A stretch of DNA of 64,000 nt from NCBI GenBank assembly GCA_016786885.1, contig JAEUVO010000022.1:1-64000 (forward strand), written 5' to 3'. The stretch's first letter is position 1; every line of letters begins with the position of its first letter. The notes under the pieces are model-generated. The model did not search any database and was not told where the DNA came from. It saw nothing but the letters and a program-made list of their open reading frames with translations. Source of the DNA: Chitinophagaceae bacterium (GTDB lineage: Bacteria; Bacteroidota; Bacteroidia; Chitinophagales; Chitinophagaceae). Of the stretch, positions 53,743-62,245 are shown in pieces. The translations under genes and the position numbers were made by a program.

Positions 53743-54102
53743 ATGAACACCCTCGCTTATATTCTCTACCTGGTTCTCACTTACTTCATTACCGTTCATG
53801 TGGGGCTTATTTTTTACCGGAATGGCAGAGTATATATTCTTCGTCTTTTACATAGTGATGAAGAGTTGACTGATTTTATCAATAGAATTCTACTAACCGG
53901 ATATTACTTGCTGAATCTGGGTTATGCTGCTTTGATGATCCGGTCATGGCAAACGGTAAATAACCTGGAAGAACTTATGGGCAGTGTATTGGTTATGACA
54001 GGTAAGATCATGCTGACTCTTGCTGTGATCCATTTCTTTAATATGGCGGTTATTTATCTCTTCAGTAAAAGGAAACATCATTTTCATCAACATAAAAAAT
54101 AA
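53743..54102 (+). CDS. Small membrane protein A (paralogous pair), unknown function
   Basis: A 119-residue protein with three membrane segments: about 5-24, 48-64 and 80-107. The central motif GYYLLNLGYAALMI and the final segment VIHFFNMAVIYLF resemble those of its neighbour at 54107. The C-terminus is His/Lys-rich (KRKHHFHQHKK), which could bind metal. Not recognised. The next gene follows 4 bases later. Confidence 0.7.
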   Translation: MNTLAYILYLVLTYFITVHVGLIFYRNGRVYILRLLHSDEELTDFINRILLTGYYLLNLGYAALMIRSWQTVNNLEELMGSVLVMTGKIMLTLAVIHFFNMAVIYLFSKRKHHFHQHKK

Positions 54103-54106
54103 GTAT

Positions 54107-54544
54107 ATGAACACAACCTACAATTTCACGGCATACCTGATCTATCTACCTGTTGTCATCTTACTTACCTGGTATGTGGCACATATTCTGTTCAAGAACA
54201 GTAAAGCCTTTATGCTTGATATCTTTCACGGCAAAGCTGATATAGCCCTTTCTACTAACAAACTCTTTGAAACAGGTTTTTACCTGCTTAACCTTGGCTT
54301 TGCACTCTGGATAATGGAAGTAGCTTCTACTATAACAGATGGACGGACATTGCTCGAAATATTGAGTGCAAAAATTGGCGGCTTTAGTATATACCTGGGA
54401 ATTATGCTTTTTTTTAACCTGTATCTCTTTTTCAGGGGTAGAAGGATATCAAAAGAAAGAGCAAAACTTGCAGAAGCCCTGTCAAAAATTCCCGGTAATG
54501 AGAGGGTTAAATCAAGCGATAAGGACTTACCTGAAGTTAAGTAA
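54107..54544 (+). CDS. Small membrane protein B (paralogous pair), unknown function
   Basis: A 145-residue protein with three membrane segments (about 10-30, 60-78 and 90-112) at the same relative positions as in its neighbour. Shared pattern: TGFYLLNLGFALWI and IMLFFNLYLFF. The C-terminus differs, a charged helical tail (SKERAKLAEALSKIPGNERV). The pair probably arose by tandem duplication and may form a heteromer. Function unknown. Confidence 0.7.
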   Translation: MNTTYNFTAYLIYLPVVILLTWYVAHILFKNSKAFMLDIFHGKADIALSTNKLFETGFYLLNLGFALWIMEVASTITDGRTLLEILSAKIGGFSIYLGIMLFFNLYLFFRGRRISKERAKLAEALSKIPGNERVKSSDKDLPEVK

Positions 54545-54566
54545 CTGACTAAACAGCCATTTTTTG

Positions 54567-54595
54567 GAAGGCGGTGCGTTTATGCGACCGCCTTC
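54567..54595 (+). terminator. Hairpin between membrane-protein pair and glnS
   Basis: GAAGGCGGT pairs with ACCGCCTTC (9 bp) around an 11-base loop, but no T-run follows. It starts 23 bases after the stop at 54544. The right arm abuts the glnS promoter's -33 region. Confidence 0.5.
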
Positions 54596-54624
54596 TGCTT
54601 AAACAGTTCATTTCCTTAACTTTG
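54595..54624 (+). promoter_or_regulatory. Predicted promoter of glnS
   Basis: TAACTTTG (54617-54624) matches TAnnTTTG, 6 bases before the ATG at 54631. A CTG/TTCTG at about 54593-54597 is 19 bases upstream as a -33 candidate. Confidence 0.5.
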
Positions 54625-54630
54625 CGACTT

Positions 54631-56307
54631 ATGACGGAAGAAATAAAAAAAGAAGAACGAAGCCTTAATTTCCTGGAAGAAATAATAGAGGAAGACCTGA
54701 AAAACGGTAAATATAAAAGCATAGTCACCCGTTTTCCTCCTGAGCCTAATGGCTATTTGCATATAGGACATGCATCAAGCATTTGTCTGAATTTTGGACT
54801 TACCCAGAAGTATCCGGGTTATACTAACCTGAGGTTTGATGATACTAACCCGGAAACAGAAGATACGGAGTATGTAGATAGCATTAAGGAAGATATTCAT
54901 TGGCTGGGGTTTGAATGGAAGAATGAGCATTATGCTTCTGATTACTTTGATACTTTGTATGAGTATGCTATTAAACTTATTAAAAAAGGATTGGCCTATG
55001 TGGACGATAGCAGCAGTGAAGAAATAGCCGCAATGAAGGGAACACCAACTGAACCGGGTAAGAACAGTCCGTACCGTGAGAGACCCATTGATGAGAACAT
55101 CAGCTTATTTGAAAGCATGAAGAATGGCGAGTTTTCTGACGGAAGCAGAACGCTGAGAGCAAAGATCGATATGGCGCATATCAATATGCTGATGCGGGAC
55201 CCGATCCTTTATCGTATCAAGCATGCCCATCACCACCAAACAGGAGACAAATGGTGTATTTACCCGATGTATGATTTTGCACATGGCCAGAGTGATTCTA
55301 TTGAAGAGGTAACTCACTCAATCTGCACACTTGAATTTGTACCGCACCGTGAATTATATGACTGGCTGATTGAAAAACTGGGGATATATCCTTCACACCA
55401 GTATGAGTTTGCCAGGAGAAATATTAATTATACAGTTACCAGTAAAAGAAAATTACTCCAGCTGGTTAATGAAAAGCATGTAAATGGTTGGGATGACCCG
55501 AGAATGCCGACTATCAGTGGGCTGCGCCGTCGTGGTTACACACCGGAAAGTATCCGTGATTTTTGCGACAGGATAGGGGTAGCCAAAAGAGAGAATATGG
55601 CGGATGTAGGCTTGTTGGAATTTTGTGTAAGAGAGCATCTTAATAAAATCTCATTACGCAGGATGGTGGTATTTGACCCATTGAAAGTGGTTATCACTAA
55701 CTACACAGGCCAGGAAGAAGTCTTACAAAGTGAAAACAACCCGGAAGATGAGCAGGATGGTACCAGGGAAATTCCATTTAGTGCCGAGTTGTATATAGAG
55801 CGGGAAGATTTTATGGAGAACCCGCCTAAAAAATATTTTCGCCTGGCACCCGGACAGATGGTACGATTAAAAAGTGCTTATATCATAAAGTGTGAAGAGG
55901 TGGTAAAAGATGCGGCAGGACATGTTACTGAAGTAAGATGTACTTATATCCCGGAAAGCAAAAGCGGTTCTGATACAAGTGGTATCAGTGTAAAAGGAAC
56001 ATTGCATTGGGTAAGTGTGAGGCATGCTATTACTGCTGAGGTACGTTTGTATGACCGCTTGTTTAAAGTAGAAGATCCAACTGATGAGGAAGGGGACTTC
56101 AAGGAATACCTCAATCCCGATTCATTACAGGTATTACCCGCTGTTTATGCTGAACCATCTATGAAAGGTGCTGTTGCGGGTGACCGATACCAGTTTATAC
56201 GAAAAGGATATTTTGTGCTGGATAAAGATTCTGCTTCAGCTCAGTTGGTATTCAATAAGACTGTTGGATTAAAAGATGCCTGGGCAAAAGAAGTGAAGAA
56301 GGGATAA
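54631..56307 (+). CDS. glnS: Glutamine--tRNA ligase
   Basis: A 558-residue class I synthetase. The HIGH motif is in [16 protein letters not shown] near 33-48, and the KMSKS-like loop reads [11 protein letters not shown] near 270. [19 protein letters not shown] and the anticodon-binding beta-barrels ([22 protein letters not shown]) match GlnRS. It charges tRNA-Gln directly. The real start is ATG 54631; the open frame upstream runs over a hairpin. A terminator follows. Confidence 0.96.
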   Translation: MTEEIKKEERSLNFLEEIIEEDLKNGKYKSIVTRFPPEPNGYLHIGHASSICLNFGLTQKYPGYTNLRFDDTNPETEDTEYVDSIKEDIHWLGFEWKNEHYASDYFDTLYEYAIKLIKKGLAYVDDSSSEEIAAMKGTPTEPGKNSPYRERPIDENISLFESMKNGEFSDGSRTLRAKIDMAHINMLMRDPILYRIKHAHHHQTGDKWCIYPMYDFAHGQSDSIEEVTHSICTLEFVPHRELYDWLIEKLGIYPSHQYEFARRNINYTVTSKRKLLQLVNEKHVNGWDDPRMPTISGLRRRGYTPESIRDFCDRIGVAKRENMADVGLLEFCVREHLNKISLRRMVVFDPLKVVITNYTGQEEVLQSENNPEDEQDGTREIPFSAELYIEREDFMENPPKKYFRLAPGQMVRLKSAYIIKCEEVVKDAAGHVTEVRCTYIPESKSGSDTSGISVKGTLHWVSVRHAITAEVRLYDRLFKVEDPTDEEGDFKEYLNPDSLQVLPAVYAEPSMKGAVAGDRYQFIRKGYFVLDKDSASAQLVFNKTVGLKDAWAKEVKKG

Positions 56308-56332
56308 GTGAATTGCATTGAAATTTTTAAAT

Positions 56333-56355
56333 GCGTCTGTCAGGACGCTTTTTTT
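56333..56355 (+). terminator. Rho-independent terminator of glnS
   Basis: GCGTC and GACGC pair around TGTCAG, followed by seven T (56349-56355). It begins 26 bases after the stop. Confidence 0.85.
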
Positions 56356-56449
56356 ATGCACATATTTTTCCAGATGCTGATTGCATCTTTTCTGAAATCA
56401 ATCATATAGATTAATGACTACCGTCAGTTTATTTGACTAAAAGGGAGAA

Positions 56450-56457
56450 TAGTTTTG
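56450..56457 (+). promoter_or_regulatory. Predicted -7 box of the 126-residue helical protein
   Basis: TAGTTTTG matches TAnnTTTG, 16 bases upstream of the ATG at 56474. Confidence 0.45.
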
Positions 56458-56473
56458 GTTAAAAGAAAAAAAT

Positions 56474-56854
56474 ATGAGCTATACTAATATTACCCGCATA
56501 GGAACAGACCATACCATTTGGCAAAAAGGGTTTGGTTTTTATAAAGATGAACTGGATATAATGGAGAGCCGGCTGGCGGAAGTGGCGATGAAGAATACAA
56601 CCTTTGAAGCCCGGCAAGGGGTTGAACATTTTCAGAATCAGTTTATTGTTCAGCGAAATAATATTGATGAGTTAAAACATGAAGTAAACCTTTACGTTGA
56701 AAAACTGGGAAGTGATGCTCAAAAGCATGGCGGAAGAATGGAGACTACAATGGTAGCCGAGCATGCAGAACTTCATGAGAAGTATGAAGGATTTGAAAAA
56801 GTGATGAATATCCTGAGGCATGAATTTAATGAATACCTGAGTAAGTGGATGTAG
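56474..56854 (+). CDS. Helical cytoplasmic protein, unknown function
   Basis: A 126-residue protein without signal or membrane segments. The sequence is mostly helical and charged (YKDELDIMESRLAEVAMKN, QNQFIVQRNNIDELKHEVNL, ETTMVAEHAELHEKYEGFEK, NILRHEFNEYLSKWM), probably a coiled-coil or four-helix bundle. Not recognised. It is a single-gene unit with its own promoter and a terminator after it. Confidence 0.7.
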   Translation: MSYTNITRIGTDHTIWQKGFGFYKDELDIMESRLAEVAMKNTTFEARQGVEHFQNQFIVQRNNIDELKHEVNLYVEKLGSDAQKHGGRMETTMVAEHAELHEKYEGFEKVMNILRHEFNEYLSKWM

Positions 56855-56872
56855 TCCATCACAACTATTGAT

Positions 56873-56902
56873 AAAGGCAGGGTAACTATTTATCCTGCCT
56901 TT
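56873..56902. terminator. Bidirectional terminator
   Basis: AAAGGCAGG pairs with CCTGCCTTT (9 bp) around a 12-base loop; T/A-rich on both sides. It lies between convergent genes ending at 56854 (+) and 56929 (-). Confidence 0.75.
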
Positions 56903-56928
56903 TATTTTGGGAAAGGAACAGCTATTAT

Positions 56929-58476
56929 TTAATTGGCAGCCCCGGTTTTAGTAGGCTTAACGAAAATGTATGCATCACTTTCTACAAAATCATTTGCCCT
57001 GATCTCTACTGAAGTTGGTTTGCCATCTGTCAGCGAAAATTTTGCAGGATATATTCCATAGCCAATATTTGAATAGGTCATACGGAATTCATTGTTATCC
57101 ATATACTCCATGTAGCCAATCAGGTCAGGATGGTGTTGAAAACGGCAGATCAGCATGTTGCCACTTTTGTTTATCGTTATTTTGCCATATACGGTATTGA
57201 AATACTCGCCGGCAAAATCTTCCAGCTTTGTTTCGGGTATTGTTTTCTTTTCAACTCTTTTTTTCAGTATTGCAAGTTCATTGTCAAGCTCTTTTTTATT
57301 CTGGTCAAAAAATCCCCATTGAAATTTACTCCTGTCAGAGTAGGGGACACCGAAATAGGCATCCAGTAACTGGTAACGAAGTGCTTCAAAAAAATTCTGA
57401 TTATCATTATTGGTCAGTATGGTAATACCTAATTTTTCTTCAGGAACAAAGCAAACATTTGTTACATGGCCAAAAGCCCCACCGGTATGCCAATATACCT
57501 GTCTGCCGGCATAATCCGCAGTATAAACCCCAAGTCCGTAGCCACGAAAATGAATCGGGTAAACAGTTGATTTGCGGCTGCCGGTAATAATATTGACATC
57601 CCTTGTTTTTTGCAAAACTGCCCAGGGTAATACCTGTTTGCCTTCGTGTCTGCCGCTATCTAATTGCAATAGCAGCCATTTAGTGAGGTCTTTTACGTTG
57701 CTGACCATACTGGTAGCCGGCCCGAGGTTGTCAACATTGTCAAATGGGATCTTTGTTATTGAACTGTACAGGTTGTTATGGGGATAAGCCACATTAGTCC
57801 TGCTGGTTAAGCCTGCTGTATTCATATAAGTATTCTTCATAGAGAGAGGAGTAAGTATATGTTGCTGAACATATTCCTCCCAGCTTAGCCCTGATGCTTT
57901 GGCAAGAATTTCACCTGCTACAAGAAAACCAGCATTGCAATACCCATAATCCTGTCTGAATTCACCTGTTGGCTTAAGGTAGCGCATTTTCCAGATAATG
58001 GAATCTTTGGGGAGATCGGAATCCCAGAATGTAAAATCGCCCTGGAATGTTTTAGTGCCAAGCCGGTGGCACAATACATCTCTTATATTGACAAGTTTTG
58101 TTGAAGTAGAGTCATACAAACTAAACCAGGGTATATATTTGGTGACTTTGTCATTCAGGGAGAGTTTTTTTTCATAATCCAATTTAGCGATCGCTGTTCC
58201 TGTAAAAAGTTTTGAATTAGATGCGATAATGAAAAGCGTATTTTCATCTACTTTATCTTCCTTTCCTAACTCTTTTATTCCATAGCCCTTACTAAGAATT
58301 ACTTTCCCGTCTTTTACAATAGCAATAGCCAGCCCCGGTATTTGCCATTGCTTCATCCCCCTTTCAATATAATTGTCAAGGCTGTCGGTAAGAAATGCAG
58401 GTGACTGTGCTACAGATGCCTGGTAAGAAATTAAAAAGATTACAGAAAGCAATATCTGACAAAGTTTTTGCCCCAT
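56929..58476 (-). CDS. Secreted serine hydrolase (class C beta-lactamase family)
   Basis: A 515-residue protein with a signal peptide (ILLSVIFLISYQASVAQ) at about 1-24. The beta-lactamase-fold domain has the nucleophile Ser86-Asn-Ser-Lys89 (SxxK), a YxN-type DYGYCNAGFLVAGE and the HTGG box (YWHTGGAFGHV). The last 120 residues form a lipocalin-like beta domain (KLEDFAGEYFNTVYGKITINKS). Such enzymes hydrolyse esters, amides or D-peptides. It need not be a resistance enzyme. Confidence 0.93.
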   Translation of the reverse strand: MGQKLCQILLSVIFLISYQASVAQSPAFLTDSLDNYIERGMKQWQIPGLAIAIVKDGKVILSKGYGIKELGKEDKVDENTLFIIASNSKLFTGTAIAKLDYEKKLSLNDKVTKYIPWFSLYDSTSTKLVNIRDVLCHRLGTKTFQGDFTFWDSDLPKDSIIWKMRYLKPTGEFRQDYGYCNAGFLVAGEILAKASGLSWEEYVQQHILTPLSMKNTYMNTAGLTSRTNVAYPHNNLYSSITKIPFDNVDNLGPATSMVSNVKDLTKWLLLQLDSGRHEGKQVLPWAVLQKTRDVNIITGSRKSTVYPIHFRGYGLGVYTADYAGRQVYWHTGGAFGHVTNVCFVPEEKLGITILTNNDNQNFFEALRYQLLDAYFGVPYSDRSKFQWGFFDQNKKELDNELAILKKRVEKKTIPETKLEDFAGEYFNTVYGKITINKSGNMLICRFQHHPDLIGYMEYMDNNEFRMTYSNIGYGIYPAKFSLTDGKPTSVEIRANDFVESDAYIFVKPTKTGAAN

Positions 58477-58538
58477 AAAAAAGGTTTTAATAAAATTAAC
58501 TAAAAGATGGTGGAAACGGCCAATTGAAAACAGACAGT

Positions 58539-59123
58539 TTATTCTTTGACTTCGCTAAACAGTATGTATACTGTGCTGATCACCTCTCTTTTTTTATCTT
58601 TATATGCGATAGTTACACTGAATTCTTCATTGTCGGCTGAATACCAGTAGAAGCCGGGAGCCCATTCTTTAAAAGGAAGGTTTGTTTTCAGTAGTATGGC
58701 CTCTATCTTATCATCCGTATTTATTGATTTGTTATTTGCAATCAGTTTGCCGGTAAACAAATTTTCAGGAGTTGAATCAAAATCTCCACGACCTTTAGAG
58801 AGACGAATGGTAAGTTTTTGAAGAACATTACTTACTGTATCAATTACAAAGTCAATACCAAGACTGTCAAAAATGTATAACCTGGTTGGGTTATTATCTT
58901 CTGATAGAACCCTGTTCTCGTTCCCTATAGCTTTTCTGATATCTGTAATAGTTGATTGTTTGGTAATAGATGCATTATTAAGAGTGACAGTCTTGTTTTT
59001 CCAATCAATTGATATATCAGGTTGTCCCAGTGCAGAAAAAGACAGATGGCCAACTAACTGCAGAATGAATAAAAGCCTGATTAACTGGTTATGCACAGTG
59101 TAATTGTTATTTGTACTCTCCAA
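58539..59123 (-). CDS. Small secreted protein, unknown function (DUF7738-like)
   Basis: A 194-residue protein. A hydrophobic N-terminal segment ([21 protein letters not shown]) is a signal peptide. The mature part is strand-rich ([58 protein letters not shown]). The ATG at 59123 lies inside the end of the mutase gene (17-base overlap). A GTG at 59096 in frame, directly after the mutase stop, is another possible start. Function unknown. Confidence 0.6.
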   Translation of the reverse strand: MESTNNNYTVHNQLIRLLFILQLVGHLSFSALGQPDISIDWKNKTVTLNNASITKQSTITDIRKAIGNENRVLSEDNNPTRLYIFDSLGIDFVIDTVSNVLQKLTIRLSKGRGDFDSTPENLFTGKLIANNKSINTDDKIEAILLKTNLPFKEWAPGFYWYSADNEEFSVTIAYKDKKREVISTVYILFSEVKE

Positions 59124-60666
59124 AAATTTCCCGTAATGTATCGGCTATCTCTCCAAGTGTACATTTGTTTTCCACCGCCTCGACCACAACGGGCATGATA
59201 TTCTCTCCGCTGCTGGCTTTGTCACTTAGCAATTGTAATAACTGATCACATTTGGCCGGATTGCGGTTGCTCCGGAGCCTTTCCAGTTTACCTGCCTGTA
59301 CTGCTCTGATACTATCATCTACTCTTAAAATGGGGATCTTACCCGGTTCATCAATATGAAATTTATTAACACCAACAATTATCTTCTCACCAGTTTCAAT
59401 ATTTTTCTGGTATTCATATGCACTTCTGGCTATTTCATTTTGAATAAATCCCTGCTCAATTGCCGGCACGCTGCCACCCATGGCATCTATCTTCCCGATT
59501 AATTTCCATGCGGCAGCCTCTGTTTCGTTAGTTAGTGATTCTATAAAATATGACCCTGCAAGCGGATCAACTGTATCTGGAGCTCCGCTTTCGAAGGCAA
59601 CTACCTGCTGAGTCCTTAATGCAATTCTGGCCGCCTCTTCAGTGGGCAGGCTCAGGGCTTCGTCATATCCATTCGTATGCAATGATTGTGTACCGCCCAG
59701 CACTGCTGCTAATGTTTGAATTGTGACTCTAGAGATATTATTTAACGGTTGTTGTGCCGTGAGTGTGCTTCCACCTGTTTGTGTATGAAAGCGCAGCATC
59801 ATAGCTTTAGGATCAGTAGCTCCCAAATCTTTCATGATATGTGCCCACATCTTCCTGGCTGCTCTGAATTTGGCTACTTCTTCAAATAAATTGTTATGTG
59901 AATTGAAAAAGAACGAAAGCCTTTTGCCAAAGACATTTATATCCAATCCTTTTTTTAATGCGGCTTGCACATAGGCTTTCCCATTACTTAATGTAAAAGC
60001 TATTTCCTGAACCGCTGTGCTCCCTGCTTCACGAATATGATAACCAGAGATGGAAATAGTGTTCCATTTTGGTACCTCATTACTGCACCATTCAAATATA
60101 TCTGTAATAATGCGCATGGAAGGCTTGGGAGGGTATATGTATGTTCCTCTGGCTGCATATTCCTTCAGAATATCATTTTGAATAGTACCGGATATTTTTT
60201 TAAGATCAGCTCCCTGTTGTTTTGCTAATGCCACATATAAAGAAAGTAATATAAAGCCAGTAGCATTGATCGTCATGGAGGTACTTACTTCCTCCAGTTT
60301 GATGTCATTAAACAAGGTCTGCATGTCTTCAATAGAGTCAATAGCAACACCGACCTTACCTACTTCGCCTTCTGCCAACGGATGGTCACTGTCGTAGCCA
60401 ATCTGTGTGGGCAGATCAAAGGCTACACTTAAGCCACTAACTCCCTGCGACAATAAATAGTGATACCGTTTATTACTTTCTTCAGCTGTAGAAAAACCTG
60501 CATACTGCCGCATGGTCCAGAGTTTGCCGCGGTACATATCTGGCTGTACACCTCTAGTAAAGGGAAAATCTCCTGGTTTCTCAGTTTTGGTTGAGGGCAA
60601 ATCATCGCTTGTATACACAGGCTTTATTTCCAGGCCGGAATCTGTGTATTTCTTTTGGGTATCCAT
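59107..60666 (-). CDS. Methylmalonyl-CoA mutase family protein, catalytic domain only
   Basis: A 519-residue protein with only the TIM-barrel substrate domain. Marks are [77 protein letters not shown] and [16 protein letters not shown]. The DxHxxG B12-binding domain found at the end of longer mutases is absent, so it must work with a separate B12 subunit, as in archaea and some Bacteroidota. The QYAGFS Tyr is as in methylmalonyl-CoA mutase, so that substrate is likely. ATG 60666 or 60672 may start it. Confidence 0.93.
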   Translation of the reverse strand: MDTQKKYTDSGLEIKPVYTSDDLPSTKTEKPGDFPFTRGVQPDMYRGKLWTMRQYAGFSTAEESNKRYHYLLSQGVSGLSVAFDLPTQIGYDSDHPLAEGEVGKVGVAIDSIEDMQTLFNDIKLEEVSTSMTINATGFILLSLYVALAKQQGADLKKISGTIQNDILKEYAARGTYIYPPKPSMRIITDIFEWCSNEVPKWNTISISGYHIREAGSTAVQEIAFTLSNGKAYVQAALKKGLDINVFGKRLSFFFNSHNNLFEEVAKFRAARKMWAHIMKDLGATDPKAMMLRFHTQTGGSTLTAQQPLNNISRVTIQTLAAVLGGTQSLHTNGYDEALSLPTEEAARIALRTQQVVAFESGAPDTVDPLAGSYFIESLTNETEAAAWKLIGKIDAMGGSVPAIEQGFIQNEIARSAYEYQKNIETGEKIIVGVNKFHIDEPGKIPILRVDDSIRAVQAGKLERLRSNRNPAKCDQLLQLLSDKASSGENIMPVVVEAVENKCTLGEIADTLREIFGEYK

Positions 60667-60692
60667 GATCATTTTTTTGCTGGTAAAAAAAT

Positions 60693-61196
60693 CTACGACA
60701 TCAGCTTCTTAGCTTCATGATTTATTGTTTGGGCTACCATTTCATGTATAGCTCCATTTTGTTGCGATAATAATACTTCCAGTATTTTTTTATTCAGCTC
60801 TGATGCAGAAGCAGCGGGTGGGAGGGCAGAAGCTACCTGGTTAATCACCATAATGTTTTGCTCTTTCAGGTTTCTTACTGCATCCCAGCTAACCGGGCTT
60901 ACATAAAGTTGCTGGGTACTGTTGTATTCGAATTCCTGTTTGATATTTTCTGTAAGAATGATCTTCATTTCTGCGGCAGAAATACCGGGTTGGTTCAAGC
61001 GGCCAATAAGGTTTGGAAGGGCAATTCTTTCTGTCAATAATACCAATCTCTCATAAGCCTGCAGCCTGAGGGGTATACTGTCGAATTTTTCCTTTGCTAC
61101 CGGAGCGGCTTGTTTTTGCGGATTACGGGTAAATGAAAAAGTAGCCATTACTATCGCTACTGCAGATAATAGAAGACTCAAAGTGGTTAGGTCCAT
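60693..61196 (-). CDS. DUF7935-like membrane-anchored protein
   Basis: A 167-residue protein with one N-terminal membrane segment ([17 protein letters not shown]) and a helical body ([55 protein letters not shown]). From memory it matches DUF7935, seen next to methylmalonyl-CoA mutase genes in Bacteroidota. It precedes the mutase gene by 26 bases on the same strand, so they are co-transcribed. Role unknown. Confidence 0.7.
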   Translation of the reverse strand: MDLTTLSLLLSAVAIVMATFSFTRNPQKQAAPVAKEKFDSIPLRLQAYERLVLLTERIALPNLIGRLNQPGISAAEMKIILTENIKQEFEYNSTQQLYVSPVSWDAVRNLKEQNIMVINQVASALPPAASASELNKKILEVLLSQQNGAIHEMVAQTINHEAKKLMS

Positions 61197-61219
61197 GGAT
61201 GATGGTTTGTTTTAATACA

Positions 61220-61227
61220 CAAAAGTA
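61220..61227 (-). promoter_or_regulatory. Predicted -7 box of the DUF7935/mutase set
   Basis: Minus strand reads TACTTTTG, matching TAnnTTTG, 23 bases upstream of the ATG at 61196. TTTTGG is 24 bases further upstream as a possible -33 element. Confidence 0.5.
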
Positions 61228-61351
61228 CGTTGATTAAGTATAGTTCAGGCCCAAAACTTCAGCAATGTAACAGGTAGTTTAAAGTTATAAATTTCCCTTC
61301 TTCGAAAAATAACACCCTTTAAACTCTGGAAAGAATAATTAATTTTACAGC

Positions 61352-61693
61352 ATGGAAACAACTACAGCACCTGTTTCATTAACTGCCGGAGCTATTACCG
61401 CAATCAAAAACCAGATGGCAGCTGACGGATTTGACAGTACCCAGAAGTTGCGAATTGGTGTAAAAGGAGGTGGTTGCTCAGGAATGACTTATGTCCTTGG
61501 CTTTGATCATCCAAAGGAGAATGACAGCCATTTTGAAACAGGGGGTATAGCCTGCATAATGGATAAAGCACATGAAATTTATTTATACGGGATGCAAGTA
61601 GACTGGCAGGATGGGTTAAATAACCGGGGATTCACTTTTAAAAATCCCAATGCCAGCACCACTTGTGGTTGCGGTACTTCTTTTGCCGTTTAA
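61352..61693 (+). CDS. Iron-sulfur cluster assembly protein, IscA/HesB type
   Basis: A 113-residue A-type carrier with the three conserved Cys: one in VKGGGCSGMTYVLGF near 44 and two in STTCGCGTSFAV at the C-terminus. It binds Fe-S clusters and passes them to target enzymes, such as the radical SAM protein of this window. No isc or suf genes are adjacent. It overlaps the convergent gene by 4 bases. Confidence 0.93.
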   Translation: METTTAPVSLTAGAITAIKNQMAADGFDSTQKLRIGVKGGGCSGMTYVLGFDHPKENDSHFETGGIACIMDKAHEIYLYGMQVDWQDGLNNRGFTFKNPNASTTCGCGTSFAV

Positions 61694-62184
61694 TTGGAAA
61701 AAGTTTCTTTTAAGGCAGGGATAAGATTAAGAATACCTTCATGACTTTCTCCCGGCTTTTTATCCAGTTTGCGTATAGAGTATTGTATAAAAAAATCAGG
61801 TTCATCTGTATTACTTCCAATTTTTATTGACATAAGGTTTCCAGGTGTTTCGACGGGATGATACCCGCTATTGCTTAGCTCCTTCCACTCATCCTTGTCT
61901 TTTTCAATGAAAACATGCCTGGCGATCATGATGCTTCTCCCATCTTCAATTATCTTGTTAACGTATACTTTTATTCCAATCTCAATTTTATCTTTTTTAA
62001 AAAGTGTATAAACGCCGGAAGATCCTTTAACGGCTATCCAGAATTGTTTGGCTTCTCTGTTCAGTACCGTTTTTTCTTTGGTGCAACTGTCTATAGTTAT
62101 ATTGAAGTAAAGGCTATCATTACGTTGGGCAGCAATGACTCCTGTAATCAGTATTAAAGTTGTTGTCAATAGTACATTCTTCAT
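61690..62184 (-). CDS. Small secreted protein, unknown function
   Basis: A 164-residue protein with a signal peptide (VLLTTTLILITGVIAAQ). The mature part is basic and strand-rich (FNITIDSCTKEKTVLNREAKQ, IEIGIKVYVNKIIEDGRSIMIA). No family recognised. It lies behind the secDF terminator. Confidence 0.65.
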   Translation of the reverse strand: MKNVLLTTTLILITGVIAAQRNDSLYFNITIDSCTKEKTVLNREAKQFWIAVKGSSGVYTLFKKDKIEIGIKVYVNKIIEDGRSIMIARHVFIEKDKDEWKELSNSGYHPVETPGNLMSIKIGSNTDEPDFFIQYSIRKLDKKPGESHEGILNLIPALKETFSN

Positions 62185-62196
62185 AGCTTAAAAATA

Positions 62197-62227
62197 TAAA
62201 ACCCATGAGATTATCATGGGTTTTATA
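62197..62227 (-). terminator. Rho-independent terminator of secDF
   Basis: ATAAAACCCATGA pairs perfectly with TCATGGGTTTTAT (13 bp) around GATTA. On the minus strand it is followed by ATTTTTAAG. It lies 18 bases beyond the secDF stop. Confidence 0.85.
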
Positions 62228-62245
62228 GAAAATTAATTAGTTAAT

